64,000 nt of DNA from Paraburkholderia largidicola (GCF_013426895.1 NZ_AP023176.1:372001-436000); one strand, 5' to 3'. Shown: positions 46,531-55,325, counted from the first letter of the stretch. Notes: a model not told the origin generated them from the sequence alone. Translations and numbers: made by a program.

Positions 46531-46593
46531 CGTAAAAAGGTTTTTGTCAATAACCGGCGCTTCCCGCACAGTATCGAAAAAGGGAGATACGCT
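46516..46593. promoter_or_regulatory. Divergent LysR/operon promoter, intact copy
   Basis: The spacer between the LysR gene and the hydrolase operon is nearly repeated at 43997-44073. The shared core includes GGCATAGCTTCC, ATCG and AAAAGGTTTTTGTCA. It should contain the LysR binding site and both promoters. Confidence 0.6.
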
Positions 46594-46596
46594 GTC

Positions 46597-47454
46597 TTGA
46601 GCACATTTTTGAACCCGATCGAGTACCCGGATGCGACGGATAGCAATCCGGCATGGCACGAAGGCGACGCTGCCGGTTTGCGCTATCGGATCGACAGCGG
46701 GAAGGGTGGCGCGGGCGCGCGCACCATCGTTCTGATTCACGAGCTGGGCGGCAGCATCGAGAGCTGGGATGGCGCGACGGCGGGGCTCGATCCTGCGGCG
46801 CGCGTGATCCGCTACGACCAGCGTGGCCAGGGGCGTTCGGCATTGCCGCATCGTCCGTCTTCGATCGCGGACCATGTCGATGACCTGCGTGACCTGCTGG
46901 ACGCACTCGCCACCGATGAACCGCTGTGGCTCGTCGCAGCGGCGGCGGGCGCGGCCATCGCGGTGACGTTCGCCGCCCGCTACGCGAGCCGGGTCGAAGG
47001 TCTCGTGCTTTGCGCGCCAGCGCTCGATGTCGACCCGCAGCGACGCCACTATCTTCTGGAACGCGCCGAGCGGGCGAGAACGGAAGGCATGCATGCGATC
47101 GTCGACGGCACGCTGGCGAATTCATGGCCGGTTGTTCTGCGTTCCGATATGCACGCATTCGACCGATATCGCGAACGTTTCATCGCGCAGCAGGCGAACG
47201 GCTATGCACAGGCGAGCGAAGCGCTGAGCGAGATCGATCTGTCGTCGGCATTGGCGTCGCTCGCGTGTCCGTGTCTGTTTCTTGCTGGCGAATTCGACGT
47301 GCAGCGCCCGCCGCAACGTGTGGAGGCCCAAGCAAAGCAGGTCCATGGCGCAGATTTCGCGATCGTCCCACAAGCGGGACATCTGATGGCCGTGCAGCAG
47401 CCCGCTGAAGTCGCCGCGCGCATCGACCGCTTCATTACGGAGAACAGCCGATGA
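46597..47454 (+). CDS. Alpha/beta-hydrolase-fold protein lacking the nucleophile (PcaD-like)
   Basis: A 285-residue protein starting at TTG. The oxyanion loop LIHELGGSIESWD, the strand RVIRYDQRGQGRSALP, the acid in LAGEFDVQRPP and the His in QAGHLMAVQQP all match PcaD-type enol-lactone hydrolases. The elbow that should read G-x-S-x-G is LVAAAAGAAIA: both the first Gly and the nucleophilic Ser are Ala, confirmed in the DNA (GCA GCG GCG GCG GGC). It is the first gene of a six-gene operon and its 3' end overlaps the next gene by 4 bp, so it is not obviously decayed. It may use different chemistry or be a non-catalytic partner. Confidence 0.85.
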   Translation: MSTFLNPIEYPDATDSNPAWHEGDAAGLRYRIDSGKGGAGARTIVLIHELGGSIESWDGATAGLDPAARVIRYDQRGQGRSALPHRPSSIADHVDDLRDLLDALATDEPLWLVAAAAGAAIAVTFAARYASRVEGLVLCAPALDVDPQRRHYLLERAERARTEGMHAIVDGTLANSWPVVLRSDMHAFDRYRERFIAQQANGYAQASEALSEIDLSSALASLACPCLFLAGEFDVQRPPQRVEAQAKQVHGADFAIVPQAGHLMAVQQPAEVAARIDRFITENSR

Positions 47455-48071
47455 ATCCAGCCTCATTGCCGGGCATCCTGATGGTGTCGATGGAGCCGCC
47501 CGCTTCGATGGAAGAGGAATTCAACGACTGGTATGACACGGAGCACTTTCCGCAACGCCGTGCACTGCCGGGTTTCGCCAGTGCGTCGCGCTGGGTTTGC
47601 ACCAGTGGCTGGCCGCGCTGGACGGCGCTTTACGATCTGGTATCGATGGATGCGCTGCAGACCGATGCCTATCGTGCCGTGTCCGGCGCGAACTCGACGC
47701 CCTGGAGCCGGCGCCTGCTGCCGCGCACGGTGGGCCGTACGCGCGTCGTTGCCGTAGCGCTCGATGCCGCTCAGGCGGTCGCGCAGCACGAGCCGCGCTC
47801 GACATGCCGTCTGCTCGCGATGAGCGTTCGGGCAAGGGCAAAGGATGGCGAAGCGCAGGCCGTCGCAGGCGAAATCCGCGAGAAGCTGGTCACGCGCGGC
47901 GATCTGCAACAGATTCGATGGTTCGTGGAGAACGACGACGTGCTATGGACGCTGGCCGCATTCGACACACCCGCAAGCGCGGACGTGCTCGCCGCGCAGC
48001 TGGGGCGGCCAGGCGGGAGCGGGATGCTGTCGTTCAACGTGTACGCTCCGTACCACCGCAGCACTTACTGA
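47451..48071 (+). CDS. EthD/DUF4286-like ferredoxin-fold protein
   Basis: A 206-residue protein. MVSMEPPASMEEEFNDWYDTEHFPQRRALPGFASASRW is typical of DUF4286 and EthD-like dimeric alpha/beta-barrel domains, where the DWYDTEH segment lines the pocket. A second, weaker repeat follows (about 105-200). These domains occur in small lyases, monooxygenases and isomerases of catabolic operons. The reaction here is unknown. It is translationally coupled to the hydrolase-like gene (ATGA overlap). Confidence 0.78.
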   Translation: MNPASLPGILMVSMEPPASMEEEFNDWYDTEHFPQRRALPGFASASRWVCTSGWPRWTALYDLVSMDALQTDAYRAVSGANSTPWSRRLLPRTVGRTRVVAVALDAAQAVAQHEPRSTCRLLAMSVRARAKDGEAQAVAGEIREKLVTRGDLQQIRWFVENDDVLWTLAAFDTPASADVLAAQLGRPGGSGMLSFNVYAPYHRSTY

Positions 48072-48136
48072 TTCACTGGATTCAACCGGCGCGATATCGC
48101 AATGTGCGCGCCGACATAAAAACGAAGGAGACGTCG

Positions 48137-49456
48137 ATGAGGCAACTCAAGAAGCTGCATGTCCAGGTGCTGATCGCGCTGATTCTCGCCGTGGTCGTTG
48201 GGATCTTCGCGCCGGCGACGGCCGTCAAGATGAAGCCGCTTGGCGATGCGTTCATCGGCCTGCTGCGCATGCTGCTCGCGCCCATTGTCTTTTGCACGGT
48301 GGTTCATGGTCTGTCCCACGCGCAGGACATGCGGCGGCTGGGACGGCTCGGCGCGAAGACCCTGATCTACTTCGAAGTGGTCAGCACGGTGGGCCTGTTC
48401 GTCGGGCTCCTGCTGGTCAACGTGTTCGAGCCGGGCGTCGGGCTGCACGCGACGCATATCGCCAGCACCGCAAAAGTTGCGCAGTTCGCGGAGTCCGCTG
48501 CGCATATGACGGTCACCGACTTCCTGCTGGGCCTGGTGCCGACGACGCTGGTCGGTGCGTTCGCGGCGGGCAACATTCTGCAGGTCCTGCTGATTGCGAT
48601 TCTCGCGGGCATCGCGTTGAACATCGCAGTGGGACGCGAGTCGATTCTGCTGCGCGGCATCGGTGAAGGTCAACGCGTGCTGTTCACGATCCTCGGCTTC
48701 ATCATGCGGCTCGCACCGCTGGGCGCGTTCGGCGCGATGGCATCGGCGGTGGGCAGCTACGGCGGCGCGACGATTCTGTACCTGATGAAACTGGTGGTGC
48801 TGTACTGGGCAGGCTCCGTTGCATTCATCGTGATCGTGCTCGGCGGCATCCTGGCGAGCTGCGGCGTGTCGATCTTCTCGGTGCTCAGAATGATCCGCGA
48901 AGAATTGCTGCTCGTGTTCGGCACGGCATCGGGCGAAGTCGCGTTTCCGCGTCTCGTGCAAAAGCTGCAACAGGCAGGTTGCGACGAAATGGTAGTGGGC
49001 TTCGTGCTGCCGGCGGGGTACAGCTTCAATCTGGACGGTACGGGGATCTACATGGCGATGTCGGTCGGCTTCATCGCGCAAGCCACCGATACGCCGTTCT
49101 CGCTGGCGCAGCAGATCGCGTTGCTCGGTGTGCTGATGCTGACATCGAAAGGCGGCACGACGGTTGCGGGCGGCGCGTTCATCAAGCTCGCCGCGACGAT
49201 GGAATCGGTGCGTGCATTGCCGCTCAACGGTCTGGGACTGCTGTTCGGTATCGATCGCCTGATGGCCACCTGCACGGCGTTGACGAACATGATCGGCAAT
49301 ACGGTAGCCGTGCTCGCCATTGCGAAGTGGGAAGGCGCTTTCGATGCCGACAGGTTCCGCGCTTACGTCAAGACCCAGAACGACATGAAAGAGATCGACG
49401 CACCACGTGAGCCGTCGTCGGCGCCATTGGTCGCGCGTCAGTCTTCAAGCAAGTAA
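48137..49456 (+). CDS. Dicarboxylate/amino acid:cation symporter (DctA/GltP family)
   Basis: A 439-residue DAACS transporter starting at 48137 after AAGGAGAC. The family features are present: LRMLLAPIVFCTVVHGLSHAQDMRRLGRLG in the first half, the re-entrant loop GTASGEVAFPRLVQKL, then PAGYSFNLDGTGIYMAM and MLTSKGGTTVAGGAFIKLAATM. The usual SSS(E/S) triad of the re-entrant loop reads ASGE, a variation that could alter specificity. Its place in the operon suggests that the substrate is a dicarboxylate or tricarboxylate, such as an aromatic-ring fragment. Confidence 0.92.
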   Translation: MRQLKKLHVQVLIALILAVVVGIFAPATAVKMKPLGDAFIGLLRMLLAPIVFCTVVHGLSHAQDMRRLGRLGAKTLIYFEVVSTVGLFVGLLLVNVFEPGVGLHATHIASTAKVAQFAESAAHMTVTDFLLGLVPTTLVGAFAAGNILQVLLIAILAGIALNIAVGRESILLRGIGEGQRVLFTILGFIMRLAPLGAFGAMASAVGSYGGATILYLMKLVVLYWAGSVAFIVIVLGGILASCGVSIFSVLRMIREELLLVFGTASGEVAFPRLVQKLQQAGCDEMVVGFVLPAGYSFNLDGTGIYMAMSVGFIAQATDTPFSLAQQIALLGVLMLTSKGGTTVAGGAFIKLAATMESVRALPLNGLGLLFGIDRLMATCTALTNMIGNTVAVLAIAKWEGAFDADRFRAYVKTQNDMKEIDAPREPSSAPLVARQSSSK

Positions 49457-49506
49457 CGATGGCGGCAAGCACAGTCCCTCTTCTTTTCAGGCAACAGGAA
49501 CTCCAG

Positions 49507-50058
49507 ATGAAACGTATCGCCGATCTCGATCCTGCGGGAATGACATCGCAGCAACGCAGCGTCTACGACGCGATCGCCAACGGACCGCGCAAGGGCGTAC
49601 GCGGGCCGCTCGCCGTGTGGCTGCACCGCCCGGAACTCGCGCAGAACGCTCAGGCGCTTGGACGCTACTGCCGGTATGAAACATCGCTTGAACCGCGTCG
49701 ATCCGAACTCGCGATCCTGGTCATCGCGCGTATCTGGGGCTCCGAATACGAGTGGTATGCGCACAAGCCGATCGCGCTCGATGCAGGCGTCAGTCCTGCC
49801 GTCGTCGAAGCGATTCGCACCAACGCGGTCCCCGTATTGGAACGGGCCGATGAGGCGATCATTCATACCTTCCTGACGGAACTGCATCGCGACCGCAAGG
49901 TTTCCGATGAAACCTATCGCGGGGCAGTCGAACTGCTCGGCGAGGCGGGCGTGATCGACCTGACGGGACTGGCGGGGTACTACACGCTCATCTCGATGAC
50001 GATCAATGTTTTTCAGGTGTCGCCGCCCGACGGCGTGCCCAATGAACTGGGAGCGTGA
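49507..50058 (+). CDS. Carboxymuconolactone decarboxylase family protein
   Basis: A 183-residue all-helical protein. The motif RRSELAILVIARIWGSEYEWYAHKPIALDAGVS is the conserved centre of the CMD/AhpD family. The AhpD CxxC pair is absent, so it is not a peroxidase; the E-x-x-x-H pattern favours the decarboxylase branch. With a PcaD-like gene two steps upstream it recalls the PcaC/PcaD pair of protocatechuate breakdown. The start at 49507 follows AGGAACT. Confidence 0.85.
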   Translation: MKRIADLDPAGMTSQQRSVYDAIANGPRKGVRGPLAVWLHRPELAQNAQALGRYCRYETSLEPRRSELAILVIARIWGSEYEWYAHKPIALDAGVSPAVVEAIRTNAVPVLERADEAIIHTFLTELHRDRKVSDETYRGAVELLGEAGVIDLTGLAGYYTLISMTINVFQVSPPDGVPNELGA

Positions 50059-50060
50059 CG

Positions 50061-50864
50061 ATGTCCGCAAAACGCCTTGAAAACAAGGTCGCATTCGTCA
50101 CGGGTGCGGGTTGTGTCGGCCCGGGCTGGGGCAATGGCCGCGCGGTGTGCGTGCGATTCGCGGAAGAGGGCGCGAAGATTTTCGCGGTGGACCGCGACGT
50201 CGAAGCGATGCATGAAACGGTCGAACGCGTTCGGGCCATCGGCGGAGAAATTACTGCCATTGCTTGTGACGTAACGAACAGCGCCGCTGTCGAACATGCG
50301 GTTGCCGCCTGTGTCGAGACCCACGGCCGCGTCGATGTGCTCGTCAACAACGTTGGCGGCTCGGCGCATGGCGGTCCCGTCGATCTGGACGAGGACAAAT
50401 GGGATGCGCAGATCGCGCTCAATCTGAAGAGCGTGTATCTCACGTGCAAGCACGTGCTGCCTGTCATGGAGAAACAGGGCGCGGGAGCAATCGTCAATAC
50501 GGCATCGACGTCCGGCATCCGGTGGACGGGCGCGGCGCAGGTGGCCTATGCGGCTTCGAAGGCTGGCGTGATCCAGCTATCGAGGGTGGTCGCTGTCGAA
50601 TATGCGGCCAGAGGCATTCGCGTGAACACGGTCGTCCCTGGGCAGCTTCACACTCCGATGGTCGAAGCGCGGCTCGCTGGCCAGCGCGCAGGCGGCGATG
50701 TCGACGCATTGCTCAAGCAACGCGTCGCGCGCATCCCATTGGGTTTCATGGGCGATGGACGTGACACGGCCAATGCCGCGCTGTACCTGGCATCGGATGA
50801 AGCGCGTTTCGTGACGGGGACCGAGGTCGTCGTCGACGGCGGTATGACCGTGCGGTGCGGGTGA
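50061..50864 (+). CDS. Short-chain dehydrogenase/reductase
   Basis: A 267-residue classical SDR with an unusual glycine-rich loop, TGAGCVGPGWGNGRAVCVRFAEEGA. The loop is longer than the usual TGxxxGIG and is typical of a subgroup with such an insertion. DVTNSAAVEHA follows, then NNVGGSAHGG, the catalytic Ser in NTASTSGIRWTGAAQVAYAASKAGV (Tyr-Lys present) and VTGTEVVVDGG at the end. The start is the ATG at 50061, two bases after the CMD stop. It probably oxidises a hydroxy-acid intermediate of the pathway. Confidence 0.92.
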   Translation: MSAKRLENKVAFVTGAGCVGPGWGNGRAVCVRFAEEGAKIFAVDRDVEAMHETVERVRAIGGEITAIACDVTNSAAVEHAVAACVETHGRVDVLVNNVGGSAHGGPVDLDEDKWDAQIALNLKSVYLTCKHVLPVMEKQGAGAIVNTASTSGIRWTGAAQVAYAASKAGVIQLSRVVAVEYAARGIRVNTVVPGQLHTPMVEARLAGQRAGGDVDALLKQRVARIPLGFMGDGRDTANAALYLASDEARFVTGTEVVVDGGMTVRCG

Positions 50865-50871
50865 GGCAGAC

Positions 50872-51747
50872 ATGACGAAGACGTTGAAAACATCGGCTCC
50901 GCCTCTTGACGAGCCGCGCAGTCCGGCAATGCAGCTACCGCCGGGAAGCTGCGATGCTCACGTTCACATCTTTGGACCTTTTGACCGGTATCCGTTGCCG
51001 GACGATCGCAGCTTCACGCCGGCACTGGCGCCCGAGAGCGCATTGCGCCGCTGGCACGAGCGCTTTGGTTTCGAGCGCTGTGTGATCGTGCAGAGTCAGG
51101 GGCATGGATATGATCATCAGCCGCTACTCGATGCGCTTCGTTCTGGCGCGGGCCGTTACAAAGGCGTCGCACTCGTGCGTCCCACGGATTCGGACGCGAC
51201 GCTCGCCCGTTACGACGAGGCGGGTGTGTGCGGTGCACGGTTTCATTTTCTCGCGCATCTGGGTGGCCGTCCGGATCTGAATGCAATTCGCGAGGTGGCA
51301 GCGCGTATCAAACCGTTGGGCTGGCACCTCGCGATTCACGTGGCCGGAGACGATATCGCCGAGCATGCCGACTTCATCCGGACACTGGACGTGCCTGTCG
51401 TCATCGATCACATGGCGAGGCCCGACATCTCGAGCGGTCCGGACGGCGTGGCGTTGACGGCGTTGCGCCGGTTGATGGATACGGGGCGGGTGTGGGTCAA
51501 ACTGAGCGGCGCGGACAGGCTCTCTAAAACGGGCGCACCGTTTCACGATGCGTTGCCCATTGCACGAAGCCTCGCGGCGCACGCGCCGGAGCGCGTTATG
51601 TGGGGAAGTGACTGGCCTCATGTGAACCTGCACGGACCGATGCCGGACGATGGCGACCTCGTTGACCTTATCTCCAGCATCGTTCCTGACGAGGGCGACA
51701 GACGGCTGCTGCTCGTTGATAATCCGGCGCAATTTTTTGGATTTTAG
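50872..51747 (+). CDS. Amidohydrolase-fold lactonase, LigI-like (2-pyrone-4,6-dicarboxylate lactonase family)
   Basis: A 291-residue TIM-barrel hydrolase. The metal-type HxH is in CDAHVHIFGPFDRYPL, a conserved His in LAIHVAGDD, another in VVIDHMARPD, and the final Asp in MWGSDWPHVN. These match the LigI/PDC-hydrolase branch of the amidohydrolase superfamily. Family members open lactone rings of aromatic-degradation intermediates. It is the last gene of the operon, 7 bp after the SDR gene. Confidence 0.88.
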   Translation: MTKTLKTSAPPLDEPRSPAMQLPPGSCDAHVHIFGPFDRYPLPDDRSFTPALAPESALRRWHERFGFERCVIVQSQGHGYDHQPLLDALRSGAGRYKGVALVRPTDSDATLARYDEAGVCGARFHFLAHLGGRPDLNAIREVAARIKPLGWHLAIHVAGDDIAEHADFIRTLDVPVVIDHMARPDISSGPDGVALTALRRLMDTGRVWVKLSGADRLSKTGAPFHDALPIARSLAAHAPERVMWGSDWPHVNLHGPMPDDGDLVDLISSIVPDEGDRRLLLVDNPAQFFGF

Positions 51748-51752
51748 AGGAC

Positions 51753-52049
51753 GGGTGGGCGATGCTGCCCATCTGATGTCGCCGTTCGCGGGCGAGGGCG
51801 CCAACCTCGCGATTTTTGATTGAGCCGCACCCGGCCATGCGCTTCGCGACCATCCCCGTGATATAGAGTCCGCGCTGGCGACGTACGAACGGGCGCTCTT
51901 TCCCCGGAGTGCTTCCTTCCCTTATCGGACGGCGGAGAATCATCTGCGCTTCTTCGGCGACAACGCCCCTTGGTCATCCGAGCAATCAGTGTCCTGTACC
52001 GCGCATAAAACGACATCATTCATTCCCCGAACCAACTACGTCCTCTAAA
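51753..52049 (+). pseudogene. C-terminal remnant of a FAD-dependent (TetX-like) monooxygenase
   Basis: Starting just after the amidohydrolase stop, the frame reads GDAAHLMSPFAGEGANLAIFD then stops. In the next frame from about 51834 it continues GHALRDHPRDIESALATYERALFPRS and TAENHLRFFGDNAPWS to a TAA at 52047. This is the unmistakable FAD-site and C-terminal sequence of TetX-like aromatic hydroxylases, split by a frameshift and lacking the N-terminal two thirds. It marks a deleted hydroxylase gene directly behind the operon. Confidence 0.8.
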
Positions 52050-52214
52050 GAAGCGTGGCTTCAGAAAAGCTGTGAATGCGAGCGTCCCGGTTGCCGATGC
52101 ATCACATATCACCTATGTTTATAGCGCTAGCGAATACGCTATCTCACCCATGGCGTGACGAGGAATGCGTCGGGCCTTCGCGCTTCACGACTGAAAATCG
52201 CGTAGGGAGACATC

Positions 52215-54206
52215 ATGGCTTCGGTAATCATCGATGTAAGCGCATCGATTATCTATAACGATTCGACGAAGGCCGCGGCGAATGCGACCGTAATTCAGAA
52301 CGCACTGAATAATGTGAGTACGCTCACCTACGTGCAGGTCCAGGTCAATACTCCCGGTGTCTACTATTGCAATCAGGTGGTCATGCCGACCAACACGTCG
52401 TTCCTGCTGGGCTATGGCGTCACGCACCGCAAGCCCGCGAGCTACAACCTGTGCATGTTCATCAACAAGGGGGCGCTTCAGAGCACGCCCGTTGGTGACA
52501 GTAATATCGGTTTCTTCGGTCAAGGCACGATCGACGGTAACGCTGCGACCCAGACGAGCCTCACACAGCCAGTCAGCGTGATTACGCCCAATACCTTCCT
52601 CTATGGAATTCAGGGCGAAATCTCGATGATCAACGTGAAGAACTTCGAGTGCGCGATCGCCAATCCATTTAATACGAACGGCTTCTTCTGCCAGTACATT
52701 GGTACTGACGCGTATTTCCACGACATGAATCCGAATGTGGCGCGTGACTTCATACATATCAACGGTCCGTCGAAGCACATTGTCGTGGATCGTTGCAGTG
52801 GATTCTCGAATGACGCGTTTATTGCGCTAAATGCGTGGGATTGGCACCGCAGCGGTCCCACGGTCGGCGACATCGTGGACGTACGGATCAACGACTGCGC
52901 GTATTACGGCTGTACCGGGCTCGCAGGCCAGACCCGGACTTCGAGTCTCGTCGTGTTTCTTCCGGGCACCCGGACGACGGGTAACGGCACAGGCACCGGC
53001 AATGTCAGGAATGTGTCGGTGGACGGCTGGGAGGTCAATATGAGCACCGCGCCCGGAGCGCCGGCGTCGCCGGGGCTCGCGATCACGGGTGACTTCGATC
53101 AGGTGAACGGTTCCGAGTATTCCGGCGTCGGTCTGGTCGAAAACGTCAGGATCACGCGTGGGTATTACGCGATGACGAACTCGAACTGCAGCATGATGGT
53201 CGTGCAGAAGACCCCGAGCGGGTCTCCTGCCGATGGCCAGAACACGCTGACAGTGCGTAACGTCGTTGTCGAGCAGGTGCACTGCGATGCGTCGGTCGGC
53301 ACGAGTGGCCATATCGCCGTGTCGATACAGGTGCCATACAACACGTTCAACCTGGACGGCCTGAAGTTCAAGGACTGTGAATGGACCCCGTCGAACCTGT
53401 CGTCGAACCAGGCCTTTGTCCAGTTCGGCAATAAGACGGTTGCCCGTCAGGTGGTGATAGATGGGCTCACAATCAATTCGAGCGGTGCGACAGCTGCAAC
53501 GGCGGCGTGCTTTATCAACCAGTACAGCGCTGGAAATGCGGCGGTGATCGATGACCTCACGCTGGACCGGATCATGACCGCACAGGGTTATCAGATACCG
53601 CAATCATGGTTCCTCCTGTCGGGTGGCGTGAACAACTTCCGGTCGCGCGGCAACAACATCGTCGGCCCGAATGGCGGCGCCGATGGTCAAGGAATCTGTC
53701 TGGTCGCGAATACGGCGTACATGGGTTACGGCGTGGTCTCCGATGGCTACTTCAACGGCGTCAAGATTGGCATGCAGATCAACACCGCATCGGCTGCCGG
53801 CGTGACGCTGGCGTGGCGCGATTGCAAGATTCTGAATCAAACGCACCCGATTTTTATGAATGGTGCGTTCACCGCGAATATCTCGTATGTCGGCGGCATG
53901 CTGAGCACAGGTGCGAATCTGGTTCGCAACGTGTCGGGGGCGACGACCTTGTCACTGTTCGGCACGGCGGTCAGTGGCACTGGCGCACAAGCGGTCACGG
54001 TCGTCTCGGGGACCGTGCGCATCACGAAGTCGGACCTTGCGGCGATCACCGCGAGCGGCGCGGTGCTGAGCCCGCAGAACAACGATATCGTCAATTTTGC
54101 GGGTACCCCTTCTTACGCCGGTGCGGTGGTGCAGGGTGGGGGAACGGGGGCGGGCATGTATATCTATCGCGGCACGGGCGCGGCGGGTTGGGTGAAACTG
54201 AACTGA
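52215..54206 (+). CDS. Right-handed beta-helix protein (pectin-lyase fold, GH28/tailspike-like)
   Basis: A 663-residue protein without signal peptide or membrane helix. Early segments, with IQNALNN then GVYYCNQVVMPTNTSFLLGYG and FFGQGTIDGN, resemble the start of glycoside hydrolase family 28 and phage tailspike helices. The central part consists of repeating short strands rich in Asn, Gly, Ser and Val. The GH28 catalytic Asp pair is not conserved: the position reads SNDAFIALNAWDW. The C-terminus (GMYIYRGTGAAGWVKLN) is like phage tail-fibre ends. Base composition is more AT-rich than neighbours. It could be a phage-derived adhesin or an unconventional secreted enzyme. Confidence 0.75.
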   Translation: MASVIIDVSASIIYNDSTKAAANATVIQNALNNVSTLTYVQVQVNTPGVYYCNQVVMPTNTSFLLGYGVTHRKPASYNLCMFINKGALQSTPVGDSNIGFFGQGTIDGNAATQTSLTQPVSVITPNTFLYGIQGEISMINVKNFECAIANPFNTNGFFCQYIGTDAYFHDMNPNVARDFIHINGPSKHIVVDRCSGFSNDAFIALNAWDWHRSGPTVGDIVDVRINDCAYYGCTGLAGQTRTSSLVVFLPGTRTTGNGTGTGNVRNVSVDGWEVNMSTAPGAPASPGLAITGDFDQVNGSEYSGVGLVENVRITRGYYAMTNSNCSMMVVQKTPSGSPADGQNTLTVRNVVVEQVHCDASVGTSGHIAVSIQVPYNTFNLDGLKFKDCEWTPSNLSSNQAFVQFGNKTVARQVVIDGLTINSSGATAATAACFINQYSAGNAAVIDDLTLDRIMTAQGYQIPQSWFLLSGGVNNFRSRGNNIVGPNGGADGQGICLVANTAYMGYGVVSDGYFNGVKIGMQINTASAAGVTLAWRDCKILNQTHPIFMNGAFTANISYVGGMLSTGANLVRNVSGATTLSLFGTAVSGTGAQAVTVVSGTVRITKSDLAAITASGAVLSPQNNDIVNFAGTPSYAGAVVQGGGTGAGMYIYRGTGAAGWVKLN

Positions 54207-54419
54207 GGCGTGGCGATGAGTTGCGGATCGCGACGTTATCCGACCCGCACGCGCCCGGCACGTTCAATCTAACTATGATTTTCTGCGTCGCGATATGTGG
54301 CCGTTGTAAAAAAGTCAAATCTTTGCGCGACACAAATTTGAAAGATATTCGTCAGCCGCTCAGTGTGCGACCATCAGTGCACAGCTTTTGAAACGCAAAA
54401 CGATGAACCAGGGGGCTCC

Positions 54420-54743
54420 ATGAGTAGCCATATGCTCATTTGGGCGGGCGTGCCGCATAACAGTGATGGCATCGTCTTTCAGGTTCGTGTGGTCCACGGC
54501 CTTCAACGCTTCTACATGTCGCGGCGCGTGCTCGAGGATGCGTTCGAACTCGAACCACGCGCATCTGACGCAAGACAACTCGAACTCTTCTACACGTTTC
54601 TGACGCACATCCTGGCTCGAGCCGGCAGCAAGCGGCCGATTGCCGGTTCAGACACGGTTGCGCTGCAGTCAACTGACTTCATCCCGTCGGGCAAAAAGGA
54701 AAATCGATCGAGTCTTCATGCACTCGCGGGACGCGAGGCATAA
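54420..54743 (+). CDS. Small protein resembling DUF1488
   Basis: A 107-residue protein beginning MSSHMLIWAGVPHNSDGIVFQVRVVHGLQRFYMSRRVLEDAFELE. The middle (a beta segment followed by SRRVLEDAF) resembles DUF1488 proteins, which have no known function. The ATG at 54420 follows GGGGGCTCC, a plausible ribosome site. It lies in a group of small unknown genes after the beta-helix gene. Confidence 0.55.
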   Translation: MSSHMLIWAGVPHNSDGIVFQVRVVHGLQRFYMSRRVLEDAFELEPRASDARQLELFYTFLTHILARAGSKRPIAGSDTVALQSTDFIPSGKKENRSSLHALAGREA

Positions 54744-55025
54744 ATGCCTGCGCAGCAGGTTCGGAATGTGGGATTTGTGGGGCGGCGGCGGTTTCGCGTG
54801 ACGAACCGGCGATGAATCGAACTCATCCTGACCGTCGATGGCCGCGTAATGGCCAACGTGTGCAGGAACCTTCAATTCTATTCGCTTCGCTACGGACGGC
54901 AAGCCTTCCGTTGTTTCAAACCCAACACTTATTGCGTCGCCCGGCAAGTTTGCTCCGGATGTGCAACGATGGTTACGCAACTCGCACCAGTCTCAAGACG
55001 CCAGACAACCCAACGGGGAGGGAAG

Positions 55026-55325
55026 ATGAGAGAAAACGCCGAGACACTATTCGTCGCTTCCGAGGACATTGCGACAGCGTTGAACCTGCTGGAGAGCGTG
55101 GAGGTTGAGATCGGATTCGATAGCGATGATCCCGAGAGCATCGAAAAGGCGATTCTCGCCGTCGAGGAGGCGATCAATACTCGCCTGAGCGGCCATCGCG
55201 GCGATGCACGTATTGAGTCCGCCATCCTTCGCGTCAAATCGGACTTCCGGTGCGCGATCCTGGAGCAAGCCTCGTCCGAAGAGGACGAGGATGGGGCCAT
55301 CAGCAGCATCCAGACCCTGCATTGA
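55026..55325 (+). CDS. Small acidic helical protein (99 residues)
   Basis: Starts at the ATG at 55026 after GGGGAGGGAAG. The sequence is Glu/Asp- and Ala-rich with a helical pattern (SEDIATALNLLESVEVEIGFDSDDPESIEKAILAVEEAINTRL) and a Ser-Glu-Glu-Asp-Glu-Asp acidic patch near the end. No signal peptide, no membrane segment, no recognised family. The good ribosome site and codon bias support coding. Confidence 0.6.
   Translation: MRENAETLFVASEDIATALNLLESVEVEIGFDSDDPESIEKAILAVEEAINTRLSGHRGDARIESAILRVKSDFRCAILEQASSEEDEDGAISSIQTLH

Noticed and set aside
47597..49456. A longer 619-residue version of the dicarboxylate symporter
   Set aside because: The extra 180 residues come from a second frame of the EthD-like gene; the ATG at 48137 has a strong ribosome site and gives normal length.
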